From Dastarcus helophoroides (Eukaryota; Arthropoda; Insecta; Coleoptera; Bothrideridae): a stretch of 64,000 nt of DNA. Every line of letters starts with the position of its first letter. Positions within the stretch are counted from its first letter, which is position 1. Shown piece after piece: positions 34,200-42,730 of this stretch. The notes beneath the pieces were generated by a model, which worked only from the letters and a program-made list of their open reading frames with translations, ran no database searches and was not told the DNA's origin. Position numbers and translations under genes: made by a program. Location: NCBI GenBank assembly GCA_028583605.1, contig CM053329.1, positions 13,619,001 to 13,683,000 of the forward strand, given 5' to 3'.

Positions 34200-34720
34200 A
34201 ACTTGTCAGGCCTCTGAAAGCGTTACAGATACCGGTTGTGTGGTGGAACATCCTCTGTACATAGCTGCATGGGCGCCCTTGCAGTTGGCACATTTAAGGG
34301 GTTTGTCCTTGGGACGTTTGCAATCCTTGCTAAGTTGCTTTCCAGCACACTTCACGTAGACTACGTGGGTTTGGCAATTCCTTTGTCCGTAGTTGAAACA
34401 TTGACATTTGTGGCATTGCTTAACCGGGTTACTAGCTTTAAGGATCTCCTCCTGAATATCCAGATCCATTAGGCATTCCAGTTTAAAGATTCTGTCTTCT
34501 CCATTCTGCAGCTTCGCAAACATCATGCTGTGTGGCTTTTTGGTCAATGAGTTCTTTATTCTCTTAACGTTGATCACTTTGAATTTCTCTTCTTCTAGAG
34601 TGTTCTTGAAATATTTCTTGGACATATCATTCTGAACTTTTCTAACGACTATCTTGATGCTTCTTTCTTCCTGGAGTACGTAGAAGCGTTTTTCTTTACC
34701 TTTCTTTTTCTGTAACACTT
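34200..34720 (-). pseudogene. ORF1 zinc-knuckle copy 1 (Jockey-type Gag-like)
   Basis: The best-preserved frame (34206-34718) reads RFYVLQEERSIKIVVRK, then KNSLTKKPHSMMFAKL, then the knuckles: CHKCQCFNYGQRNC, VKCAGKQLSKDC and CANCKGAHAAMYRGC. Jockey ORF1 proteins bind the element RNA through such a triple CCHC region after an ExxxKVV-type domain. In the first knuckle the His is replaced (NYG), and the second lacks its first Cys (YVKC). The frame starts within a Lys/Arg-rich stretch produced by the (TTTTC)n tract. It ends in TTQPVSVTLSEA, which is the start of the next repeat unit read through the junction. Confidence 0.8.
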
Positions 34721-34905
34721 TCTTTTCTTTTCTTTTCTTTTCTTTTCTATTCTTTTCTTTTCTTTTCTTTTCTTTTCCTTTCTTTTCTTTTCTTTTCTTT
34801 TCTTTTCTTTTCTTTTCTTTTCTTTTCTTTTCTTTTCTTTTCTTTTCTTCTCTTCTCTTTTCTTTCCTTTTCTTTCCTTTTCTTTTCTTTTCATTTCTTT
34901 TTCTG
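34721..34905. repeat. (TTTTC)n microsatellite, tract 1
   Basis: About 180 bp of TTTTC units with few interruptions. Read on the minus strand it would give KRKEK-type peptides, which explains a long ORF there. Confidence 0.95.
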
Positions 34906-35395
34906 TAATGACTTCATAGACCTCGTCAGGTCTTTGAAGGCATTACAGATGCCGGTTGTATGGCGGAAAGGTGGGACAACCTCTGTGCATAACTGCGCCC
35001 TTGCAGTAGGCACATTTAAGGGGTTTGCCCTTGGGACGTTTGCAATCTTTGCTAAGTTGCTTTCCAGCACACTTCACGTAGACTACTTCGGTTTGGTAAT
35101 TCTTAACCTGGTTACTAGCTCTAAGGATCTTCTCCTGAATATCCAGATCCATTAGACATTCGAGTTTAAAGATTCTGTCTTCGCCATTATGCAAACATCA
35201 TGTTGGGTGACTTTTTGGTCAATGAGTTCTTCATTCTCTTAACGTTGATCATTTTGAATTTCTATTCTTCTAGAGTGTTCTTGCAGTATTTCTTGGAGGT
35301 ATCATTCGGAGCTCTTCTGACGACTTTCTTGATGCTTCTTTCTTCCGGGAGCACGTAGGAGCGATTCGGCCCTTTTTTTCTTAACTTTTCTTTTT
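34906..35395 (-). pseudogene. ORF1 zinc-knuckle copy 2
   Basis: Same order as copy 1. The third knuckle is shortened (CAYCKGAVMHRGC) and a deletion removes the first knuckle (the CHKCQ region is missing between NQVK and NYQTEVV). Frames are broken near 35200. Confidence 0.75.
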
Positions 35396-35535
35396 CTGTA
35401 ACGACCTTTCTTTTCTTTTCATTTTTTCTTTTCTTTTCTTTTCTTTTCTTTTCTTTTCTTTTCTTTTCTTTTCTTTTCTTCTTTTCTTTTCGTTTATTTT
35501 CTTTTCTTTTTTTTCCTTTTCTTTTCTTTTAATTT
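35396..35535. repeat. (TTTTC)n microsatellite, tract 2
   Basis: About 125 bp with a few substitutions. Confidence 0.9.
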
Positions 35536-35630
35536 CTGTAACGATTTCAGAGACCTTGTCAGGTCTTTGAAGGCGTTACAGATACCGGTTGTATGGCAGA
35601 AAGCTGGGACAACCTCTGGACATAACCAAT
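35536..35630 (-). pseudogene. ORF1 zinc-knuckle copy 3, 3' part (split)
   Basis: The last ~90 bp of a unit. It is cut at 35630 by another LINE, and the unit continues at 36448. Confidence 0.75.
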
Positions 35631-36447
35631 AATATTAAACCAAACAAATTTAGAATATGTCAATGAGATCAAATACTTAGGTATTATTATAGATTCATCC
35701 CTGAACTTTAAAAATCATGCTAAGACTACTATTGATAAACTTTCATCTAGAGTTAAATATTTTTGGCGTATTTGTCAATCTTTAAATCTTCCTGCTAGAA
35801 TTGACCTCTATAAGTCATGGATTGCCCCTTTATTCATCTATTGCCCAACAATTACGCATTATTTCACTAAGAACTCTTAAATAAACTACAACTATTACAA
35901 AATAGAGCATTAAGAATCATTTTGCGATGCAATAATCATGTTAGTGTTAACTTCATGCTTGAATGTCTCCAGTTCTTGTCCGTAAAACAATATCTGTTCT
36001 ATCTTAACATGTGCTTTATTTTTAAAATAACTAAAAACCTTTTGCCGAATTATTTAAAAATTTGTTTAATCAATGTTAGAGACATTCACAACCATGATAC
36101 CCGCAACACAACAAATTTTTATATAAACACAGTTAAAAAGCAAAGTACCAAAAGATCACTATTTTTTGATGGTTTATGTGAATTCAACAACTTACCTGTT
36201 GCAATAAAAAATTCTAATTCCCTCTATCAATTTAAGAGTCTTTTACGAAAAATTATCCCTAGAAAATAGATTTGAAATTTTATATATGTGTATTTTTTTT
36301 TTAATATGTTAGATTAATTTATTGTCATTTTGTCATAATATGTATCTATTTATTATTAATATTATTATTATTGTTACCATTCTTTTATGAATCATTTGTA
36401 ATTAATATGTATTTTATACATTTAAAATAAATTACTACTACTACTAC
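35631..36447 (+). pseudogene. LINE 3' fragment inserted in the ORF1 array
   Basis: Translation begins VNEIKYLGIIIDSSLNFKNH, the segment after RT that is shared by many LINEs, then SWIAPLFIYC and, in a second frame, the 115-residue stretch 35922-36269 (IFKITKNLLPNYL; HDTRNTTNFYI; FNNLPVAIKNSNSLYQFKSL). That is the C-terminal tail seen in several arthropod LINE families. At least two frameshifts separate the parts. It has an AT-rich UTR and ends in ATTACTACTACTACTAC, a microsatellite-like 3' tail. Orientation is opposite to the host LINE. The target may be duplicated over 3 bases (AAC) only. Confidence 0.7.
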
Positions 36448-36903
36448 AACTCCATAGGCGCCCTTGCAGTTGGCACATTTAAAGGGTTTATCCTTGGGCC
36501 GTTTGCAATCTTTGCTAAGTTGATTTTCAGCACACTTCACGTAGATTACTTCGGCTTGGCAATTCCTTTGTCCATAGTTGAAACGTTGACATTTGTGGCA
36601 TTGCTTAACCTAGTTACTAGCTCTAAAGATCTTCTCCTGAATATCCAGATCCATTAGATATTCGAATTTAAAAATTCTGTCTTCGCCATTCTGCAGCTTC
36701 GCAAACATCATGTTGTGTGGCTTTTTGGTCAATGAGTTCTTCATTTTCTTAACGTTGATCACTTTGAATTTCTCTTCTTGTAGAGTGTTCTTGAAGTATT
36801 TCTTGAAGGTATTATTCGAAGCTCTTCTGACGACTGTCTTGATGCCTTTCTTCCGGGAGCACGTAGGAGCGATTCGGCCCTTTTTTCTTTACCTTTCTTT
36901 TTC
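36448..36903 (-). pseudogene. ORF1 zinc-knuckle copy 3, 5' part
   Basis: Continuation of the split copy. On the minus strand it encodes the KVV-domain and knuckle remains, with frame breaks. It runs into (TTTTC)n at 36908. Confidence 0.75.
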
Positions 36904-37075
36904 TGTAACGACTTTTCTTTTCTTTTCTTTTCTTTTCTTTTCTTTTCTTTTCTTTTCTTTTCTTTTCTTTTCTTTTCTTTTCTTTTCTTTTCTTTTCTTT
37001 TCTTTTCTTTTCTTTTCTTTTCTTTTCTTTTCTTTTCTTTTCTTTTCTTTTCTTTTTATTTCTTTTTCTGTAACG
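36904..37075. repeat. (TTTTC)n microsatellite, tract 3
   Basis: Nearly perfect for ~145 bp, the cleanest of the six tracts. Confidence 0.95.
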
Positions 37076-37615
37076 ACTTCAGAGACCTTGTCAGGTCTTT
37101 GAAGGCGTTTACAGATACCGGTTGTATGGCGGAAAGGTGGGACAACCTCTGTACATAGCTGCATGGGCGCCCTTGTAGTTGGCACATTTAAGGGGTTTGT
37201 CCTTGAATCGTTTGCAATCTTTGCTAAGCTGCTTTTCAGCACACTTCACGTAGACTACTTTGGTTTGGGAATTCCTTTGACCGTAGTTGAAACTTTGACG
37301 TTTGTGGCATTGCTTAACCTGGTTACTTGATCTAAGGATCTTCTCCTAAATATCCAGACCATGAGACATTCGAGTTTAAAGATTCTATCTTCGCCATTCT
37401 GCAGCTTCGCAAACATCATGCTATGTGGCTTTTTGGTCAATGAGTTCTTCATTCTCTTAACGTTGATCACTTTGAATTCCTCTTCTTCTAGAGTGTTCTT
37501 GAAGTATTTCTTGGAGGTATCATTCGGAGCTCTTCTGACGACTGTCTTGATGCGTCTTTCCTCCGGGAGCACGTAGGAGCGATTCGGCCTTTTTTTCTTT
37601 ACCTTTCTTTTTCTG
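37076..37615 (-). pseudogene. ORF1 zinc-knuckle copy 4
   Basis: Frame 37255-37572 reads LPEERRIKTVVRRAPNDTSK, then KNSLTKKPHSMMFAKL; a one-base deletion then destroys the knuckle frame (MVWIFRRRSL). The knuckles are readable in other frames over 37130-37330. The sequence LPEERxIKxVVRR is the best match among the copies to Jockey ORF1. Confidence 0.75.
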
Positions 37616-37708
37616 TAACGACTTTTCTATTCTTTTTATTTTCTTTTCCTTTCTTTTCTTTTCTTTTCTTTTCTTTTCTTTTCTTTTCTTTTCTTTGCTT
37701 TTCTTTTC

Positions 37709-37742
<34 letters not shown>

Positions 37743-37811
37743 CTTTTCTTTCCTTTGCTTTTCTTTTCTCTCCTTTTCTTTTCTTTTTTTCTTTCTTTTC
37801 ATTTCTTTTTC
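37616..37811. repeat. (TTTTC)n microsatellite, tract 4 (irregular)
   Basis: Contains TTTTTC, TTTGC and CTCTCC variants. About 180 bp. Confidence 0.9.
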
Positions 37812-38272
37812 TGTAACGACTTCAGAGACCTTGTCAGGTCTTTGAAGGCGTTTACAGATACCAGTTGTATGGCAGAAAGGTGGGACAACCTCTGTACATA
37901 ACTGCATGGGCACCCTTGCAGTTGGCGCATTGAAGGGGTTTGTCCTTGAGTCGTTTGCAATCTTTGCTAAGTTGCTTTCCAGCACACTTCACGTAGACTA
38001 CTTCGGCTTGGCAATTCCCTTGTCCGTAGTTGAAATGTTGACATTTGTGGCATTGCTTAACCTGGTTACTAGCTCTAAGGATCTTCTCCTGAATATCCAG
38101 ATCCATTAGACACTCGAGTTTAAAGATTCTGTCTTCGCCATTCTGCAGCTTCGCAACAATCACGTTGTGTGGCTTTTTGGTCAATGAGTTCTTCATTCTC
38201 TTAACGTTAATCACTTTGAATTTCTCTTCTTCTAGAGTGTTCTTGAAGTATTTCTTGGAGGTATCATTCTTT
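37812..38272 (-). pseudogene. ORF1 zinc-knuckle copy 5 (5' part deleted)
   Basis: A long frame (37852-38421) reads KNSLTKKPHNVIVAKL, CHKCQHFNYGQGNC, VKCAGKQLSKDC and CANCKGAHAVMYRGC. It lacks the KVVRR segment: the (TTTTC)n tract joins directly at NDTSKKYFKNT. The frame is open through the tract only because (TTTTC)n has no stop. Confidence 0.78.
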
Positions 38273-38327
38273 TCTTTTCTTTCCTTTTCTTTTCTTTTCC
38301 TTTCTTTTCTTTTCATTTCTTTTTCTG
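38273..38327. repeat. (TTTTC)n microsatellite, tract 5 (short)
   Basis: About 50 bp only, set at the deletion edge of copy 5. Confidence 0.85.
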
Positions 38328-38815
38328 TAACGACTTCAGAGACCTTGTCATGTCTTTGATGGGGTTTACAGATACCGGTTGTTTGGCGGAAAGGTGGGAC
38401 AACCTCTGTACATAACTGCATTGGCAGCCTTGCAGTTTAATTTAAGGGGTTTGTCCTTGAGTCGTTTGCAACCTTTGCTAAATTGCTTTCCAGCACACTT
38501 CACGTAGACTACTTCGGCTTGACAATTCCGTTGACCTTTGTGGCATTGCTTCACCTGCTAGCTCCAAGGATCTTTTCCTGAATATCCAGATTCATTAGAC
38601 TTTTGAGTTCAAAGATTCTGCAGCTTCGCAAACATTATGTTGTGTGCCTTCTTGGTAAATGAGTTCTTCATTCTTTTAACGTTGATCACTTTGAATTCCT
38701 CTTCTTCTAGGGCGTTCTTGAACTATTTCTTGGAGATATCATTCGGAGCTCTTCTGACGACTGTCTTGACGCTTGTTTCTTCCGGGAGCACGTAGGAGCA
38801 ATTCGGCTCTTTTTC
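38328..38815 (-). pseudogene. ORF1 zinc-knuckle copy 6
   Basis: The knuckles are partial (38366-38554: KQCHKGQRNC, VKCAGKQFSKGC) with a ~25-bp deletion between the first two. It is more diverged than copies 1-5. Confidence 0.7.
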
Positions 38816-38944
38816 TTCTTTACATTTCTTTTTTTTTCTTTTCTTTTTTCTTTTCTTTTCTTGTCTTTCCTTTTCTTTTCTTTTTTTCTTTTTTTTCTTT
38901 TCTTGTCTTTTCTTGTCTTTTCTTTTCTTTTTCTCTTCTTTTTC
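38816..38944. repeat. (TTTTC)n microsatellite, tract 6
   Basis: Irregular, with TTGTC interruptions. About 120 bp. Confidence 0.9.
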
Positions 38945-39290
38945 TGTAACGAATTCAGTGATTTTGTTAGGTCTCTGAAGTCGTTTCAGATGCCGGTTGT
39001 ATCCTTATTCCTTTGTAAACGCACTTGGCTTTTGTGAAAGCAATTGTCCTGGAATACATTAACGAGGTAGAGGACTTCCACTCACCTGCATCCTTAATGA
39101 TAATAGGTGGAATCCTTGCGTCGATGGGGACTCTCGTTTGAGTCTCCTTTCCTTGGAATTTCTTGAGGATTGCCTGCGCCGGATTTTGTGTCTCCTTTCC
39201 TTGAGATGAAAACCCTGAAATAGACAGTTCTAAAATTGCATCTCTTGGTTTTTTTAGGCACATTGATATCAAAGTAACCAACATAAACTA
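38945..39290 (-). pseudogene. ORF1 N-terminal-side domain (upstream of the array)
   Basis: The frame 38967-39284 contains IDARIPPIIIKDAGEWKS, SRTIAFTKAKCVYKGIRIQP. Jockey-clade ORF1 proteins have PPIxxxD..W, then FTKAK..GIxIxP before the KVV-type domain, so this is the authentic upstream neighbour of the repeated segment. It occurs only once. The DNA ATACAACCGG that encodes IQP recurs at every unit junction after the third knuckle, which marks the recombination point of the amplification. Confidence 0.75.
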
Positions 39291-40224
39291 ACCTACAAAA
39301 TAATTTGAGCCTTGATATACAAACAATATTTTGGTGATTGTTTGCACTCTACTTAACTCCTTATATTTTCTAAGACATATATTTAGAGCAATTATTCATC
39401 ATAGTATTATTCTTCCATACTTAAGACTGTAACACAATAATTGGAAATAAGTAGACTGATAAGATACTTTTACGGGACAGGATTCTCCCGGCGCATCCAC
39501 CAAATATAATTGAAATCTGTTTTACTGGTAAAATTCGTTGGAATATCGAAGATATTAATAATCCTGTTTCCTCTCAAAAAAAATTAAAAGAACAATACAT
39601 AAAGCTCGACATTGTAAGTGATTTGCTGGAAAAAGGCGTAATATTTTAAATAAAATTGCGAAGGGCGTATCAAAGAATTAACTGGCTTTGTTAAAGTGAG
39701 AAAGAAGCGCGGTTAGACTTGCTAATGAGTTGAAAATAAAGGAGAGAAAGCTGGAACTTGGCAGGACACCGACATCCTCCAGGATCCTGACAACATATAA
39801 ATTAACTCGAAGCACGAGGGAGAAATTATCCGCTTTGTTAGAAAGCAACGGACAAATAATTGCCTCCAACTCTCAAATATTGCTTTTTTAGTATCTTTTT
39901 GTGTGACGAGATATCCATACAAAGAAATGACTATTATCAGACGATAACCTCAGAATTAGACAGATATTCTAACTAATTGATAATTATTGATCGCTTTGCA
40001 ACTCATTTATAATTGAATTCTTTTCCTAGGTCAACCATGAATAAATAATAACATTTCATTTAACCGTTGGTATTACTCGTCTTTAGAATATTTGTTCAAT
40101 CGATTCCTCCTTCAGTAACTAGTCTAATATAATCGACGTAATTAATTTTTTTACAACTCGTCAATAAAGACGCTTCAAGTTGTTTGTGGGGCGGCGCAAA
40201 AAGTAAAAGGTCCTGGCCTGCTTT
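39291..40224. other. Unassigned sequence
   Basis: AT-rich, mixed composition, weak ORFs only (39678-39869, 39722-39922, 40096-40311). Nothing recognised. Confidence 0.35.
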
Positions 40225-40534
40225 TTGCGGATAACACCCCCGCGGCGGGCAGTCTTTGTCGCTGTTTATCCTGGTATCTGGTACAATAATTGGTTGCGCA
40301 GAGCTCTTCAAGCTCGTTCACCACGTTTACACACCGCTACCCGACTCACTCGACACCGACCGTCTATTTGTTCTCCGTCATATTGCTTTCAAAGATACAT
40401 ACATCTCGCAATGTCATGTTCGTCTTCTATCTCTCCGACTTGGAAAACCTCCAACCAATTTAGAACAAACAAAACACGACCATCTCCATCAGTTGGATAT
40501 ATCTCCTTCTCCCCATTCCACACCGATTAAGTAA
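40225..40534 (+). other. GC-richer patch with overlapping unassigned ORFs
   Basis: Three ORFs overlap here on both strands (101 and 92 residues on plus, 71 on minus). Composition differs from the surroundings. Frame 40256-40534 (starting with a TTG, ending SPSPHSTPIK) has the most protein-like composition, but I recognise no domain, and nothing shows which frame, if any, was used. It could be an exon remnant or another relic. Confidence 0.25.
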
Positions 40535-40670
40535 TGAATTTGCTTGATAGCAAAATCAATGAAACAATCTAGAATTTCGCTCTGAAGCATTCATTTTATT
40601 TTCTTCACATGATGCTGAACTATAAGTCAATAGAATAAATAGAATAAACAATTGAATCTTGACAATAAAA
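40535..40670. other. Short unassigned spacer
   Basis: AT-rich; nothing recognised. Confidence 0.35.
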
Positions 40671-40868
40671 ACATTAAAATACAAAACTTCTCCCCTGAAA
40701 CCAAAAAAGATTAAAAAACACAACAAAAGTTGCTCTAACGCGTTTCGATAGCCAAGCTATCATCTTCAGAGAGGTGATAGCTTAACTATCGAAACGCGTT
40801 AGAGCAACTTTTGTTGTGATTTTTAATCTTTCTAGGTTTTAAGGGACAAGATTTGTATTTCAATTTTT
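40671..40868 (-). mobile_element. Foldback element, copy 2
   Basis: Near-complete palindrome. The left arm has AAAATACAAAACTTCTCCCC, CAACAAAAGTTGCTCTAACG and CGTTTCGATAGC; the right arm repeats these in reverse complement (GCGTTAGAGCAACTTTTGTT, ACAAGATTTGTATTTCAATT). The centre is near 40770. The left arm, read on the minus strand, holds the most complete hammerhead-like core of the family. Confidence 0.85.
40733..40773 (-). ncRNA. Candidate hammerhead ribozyme (foldback copy 2)
   Basis: On the minus strand: CTCT, CTGAAGA (complement of 40763-40769), a 16-nt insert forming GATAGC-TTG-GCTATC, GAAAC (complement of 40742-40746), GCGTT, AGAG. CUGANGA and GAAA are the invariant boxes; the insert makes helix II of 6 bp; CTCT/AGAG make helix I; ACGCGT is self-complementary and would make helix III between two molecules. 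The predicted cleavage would follow GUU, before AGAG. Minimal hammerheads that act as dimers are known from Penelope-like elements and retrozymes. Activity is inferred, not shown. Confidence 0.55.
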
Positions 40869-42482
40869 TACTTTAGGTACCCCCACAATTTAACTGTTTT
40901 CTTCTTCTCTAGGAAATTTCAACTTTTTTTAAAGTTCTCGAATTTTTCTCGAAGTCACAAAATTCCACTTTTTCTAAAATTTTCAAATTTTTAAATTCTA
41001 TCTCGAAATTTGTATTTATTTTAAAGTGTTTTCTATAAATTCGTGTTTGTTTCGAATTTCTTCATTTTTCTCAAAATTTGACTTTTTCCGAGAAATTTTG
41101 AATTTGTTATAGAACTTTTGAGTGGTTTTGAAGGATTCTATTTTCTTTAAATCCAATTTATTTCGAGATTTATTAATTTGTCTCGAAATTTTTACTTTTA
41201 CTTTGATTTTTTACTTTATTCTCAAAAGTTAACTTTCTTCTTCTCTGGGAAATTTTGACTTTTTTTAAGGCTCAGCACTTTTCACAAATTACACTTTTTC
41301 TAAAAATTTTATGTTTTCAAATTCATCTTGGTCTTGAAATTTCAGTTTATTCTAAAGTTTTCTCTGAAAATTCTTTATAAATTGTTTTTTTGCATTTCTT
41401 TATTTTTCTCAAAATTTGACTTTTGCCGAGAAATTTCGAATTTTTTATGGAATTTTCGGGTGTTTTTCAAACTTTTGATATTCGATTTTTTTAGACATTT
41501 ATTCATTTTTCTCTAAATCTTTACTTTTTCCTTCAAACTTTTTTAGTTTACTCTCAAAATTTAACTGTTTCTTCTTCTGGGGGAAATTTCAACTCTTGTG
41601 AAGTTCGACAATTTTCTCAAAGTCTTCAGTTTAAAAATTTGTCTTTCCAAATTTTACGATTTTTTACAAGGTTCCACTTTTCCTCAAAATTTAAAATTTT
41701 CAAAGTAATTTTGTTCTAGACCCTTCAATTTATTCTGAACTTCGGGGTTTGTTTTTAAATTTGACTTCATTTGGAAGCGACTTTTTCTTTTCTTTTTTTT
41801 TGTCGAATTTCTTCATTTTTCTCAAAGTTTGGCTTTTTCTGGAAATTTCAGCTTCTATCTTCAACTTGAATATTGTCTATTTCTGGAAATTTGTTTTTCT
41901 TACTCAAAATTAGTTCGAAATTGTACCAAAAATTATGTTTTGGAAGATTTTACTCTTCTCCAAATTCGCCCTTTTCTGGAATTTTCGTCACTTTTCTCAT
42001 AATTTGTTTCTGTCGAAATCACGTCAAAACTGTAATAAAAAATTTCTTGTCAAATTTCAACTATTTACAAAATTTCAAGATTATGTTTGTAAGTTTTTTT
42101 TACCGACATTTCTTTATTTTTCTAAAAAATAAACTTTCAGAAAGTGCAACTTTTATTTTGAAGTTTGTAATTTTCTGTTTCCGGATTTTTTTATTTAATC
42201 AAAATTAAACATATTTCTTGGAAAATTTCGTTTCTTTCCCAAATTCGTCCTTTTCTAAAAATTTCGTCCTTTCTTCTCAAATTCATTTATTTTCTTGAAA
42301 CTGTAAAGTTGTAATAAAAAATATTTTGTAGGAAATTTCAACTTCTTTCGGGAAATTTCAAGGTTACATTAAAATTTACAAACAAAATAAAAATCCTGAG
42401 GATGCTTTCTCAAATCTTTTTCTTTTTTTTTAAATTATGTCGAAATATTAATAATAACAGATATTTTTGATTTTAAGTAACT
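40869..42482. repeat. T-rich degenerate motif block
   Basis: Same family as the other T-rich blocks (TTTTTCTCAAAATTTGAC-like units). The segment 41800-42130 recurs at 45090-45430. ORFs are composition artefacts. Confidence 0.6.
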
Positions 42483-42730
42483 TTGAAATACAAATCTTGT
42501 TTCCTGAAACCAAGAAAGATTAAAAAACACAACAAAGGTTGCGCTAATGCGTTTCGGCAGCCAAGCTATCATCTGCAGAGAGATAGAGATAGTGTATCTC
42601 TCTGAAAATGATAGCTTGGCTGTCGAAACGCGTTAGAGCAACATTTGTTGTGTTTTTTAATCTATTTTCAGGGGACAAAATTTGTAATTCAATTTTTGAA
42701 GATACCCAAGAACCAAGTTCCACCAAAATT
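42483..42730. mobile_element. Foldback element, copy 3
   Basis: The longest palindrome: TTGAAATACAAATCTTG at the left, with GGACAAAATTTGTAATTCAA at the right, and outer phrase CCAAGAACCAAGTTCCACC. The two hammerhead-like boxes exist on both strands but each is mutated: plus CTGAAAA, minus CTGCAGA. The central loop is a perfect-looking ATAGAGATA/TATCTCT hairpin. Confidence 0.85.

Larger units (their letters stand above)
31531..39290 (-). mobile_element. Rearranged Jockey-like LINE with amplified ORF1
   Basis: Minus-strand order is ORF1 N-terminal part (39290-38945), a tandem array of the ORF1 zinc-knuckle region (38815-34200), an inserted AT-rich segment (34195-33793), ORF1 end (33792-33200), a triplicated endonuclease segment (33197-32322) and the ORF2 linker into early RT (32110-31531). 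The last part matches 13520-14110, so it is the same family as the element at 12139-14110. The 3' half of RT is missing. All reading frames are broken and the element is dead. It is nevertheless co-oriented and in the expected gene order, so it descends from one insertion. Confidence 0.75.

Noticed and set aside
34649..37985. Lys/Arg/Glu-rich ORFs (KRKEKK repeats) and Phe/Leu-rich ORFs on the other strand
   Set aside because: They are translations of (TTTTC)n tracts; only their ends read into real LINE ORF1 sequence.
40225..40534. Host exon
   Set aside because: Overlapping frames, no splice signals or domain that I can support; kept only as an unassigned patch.
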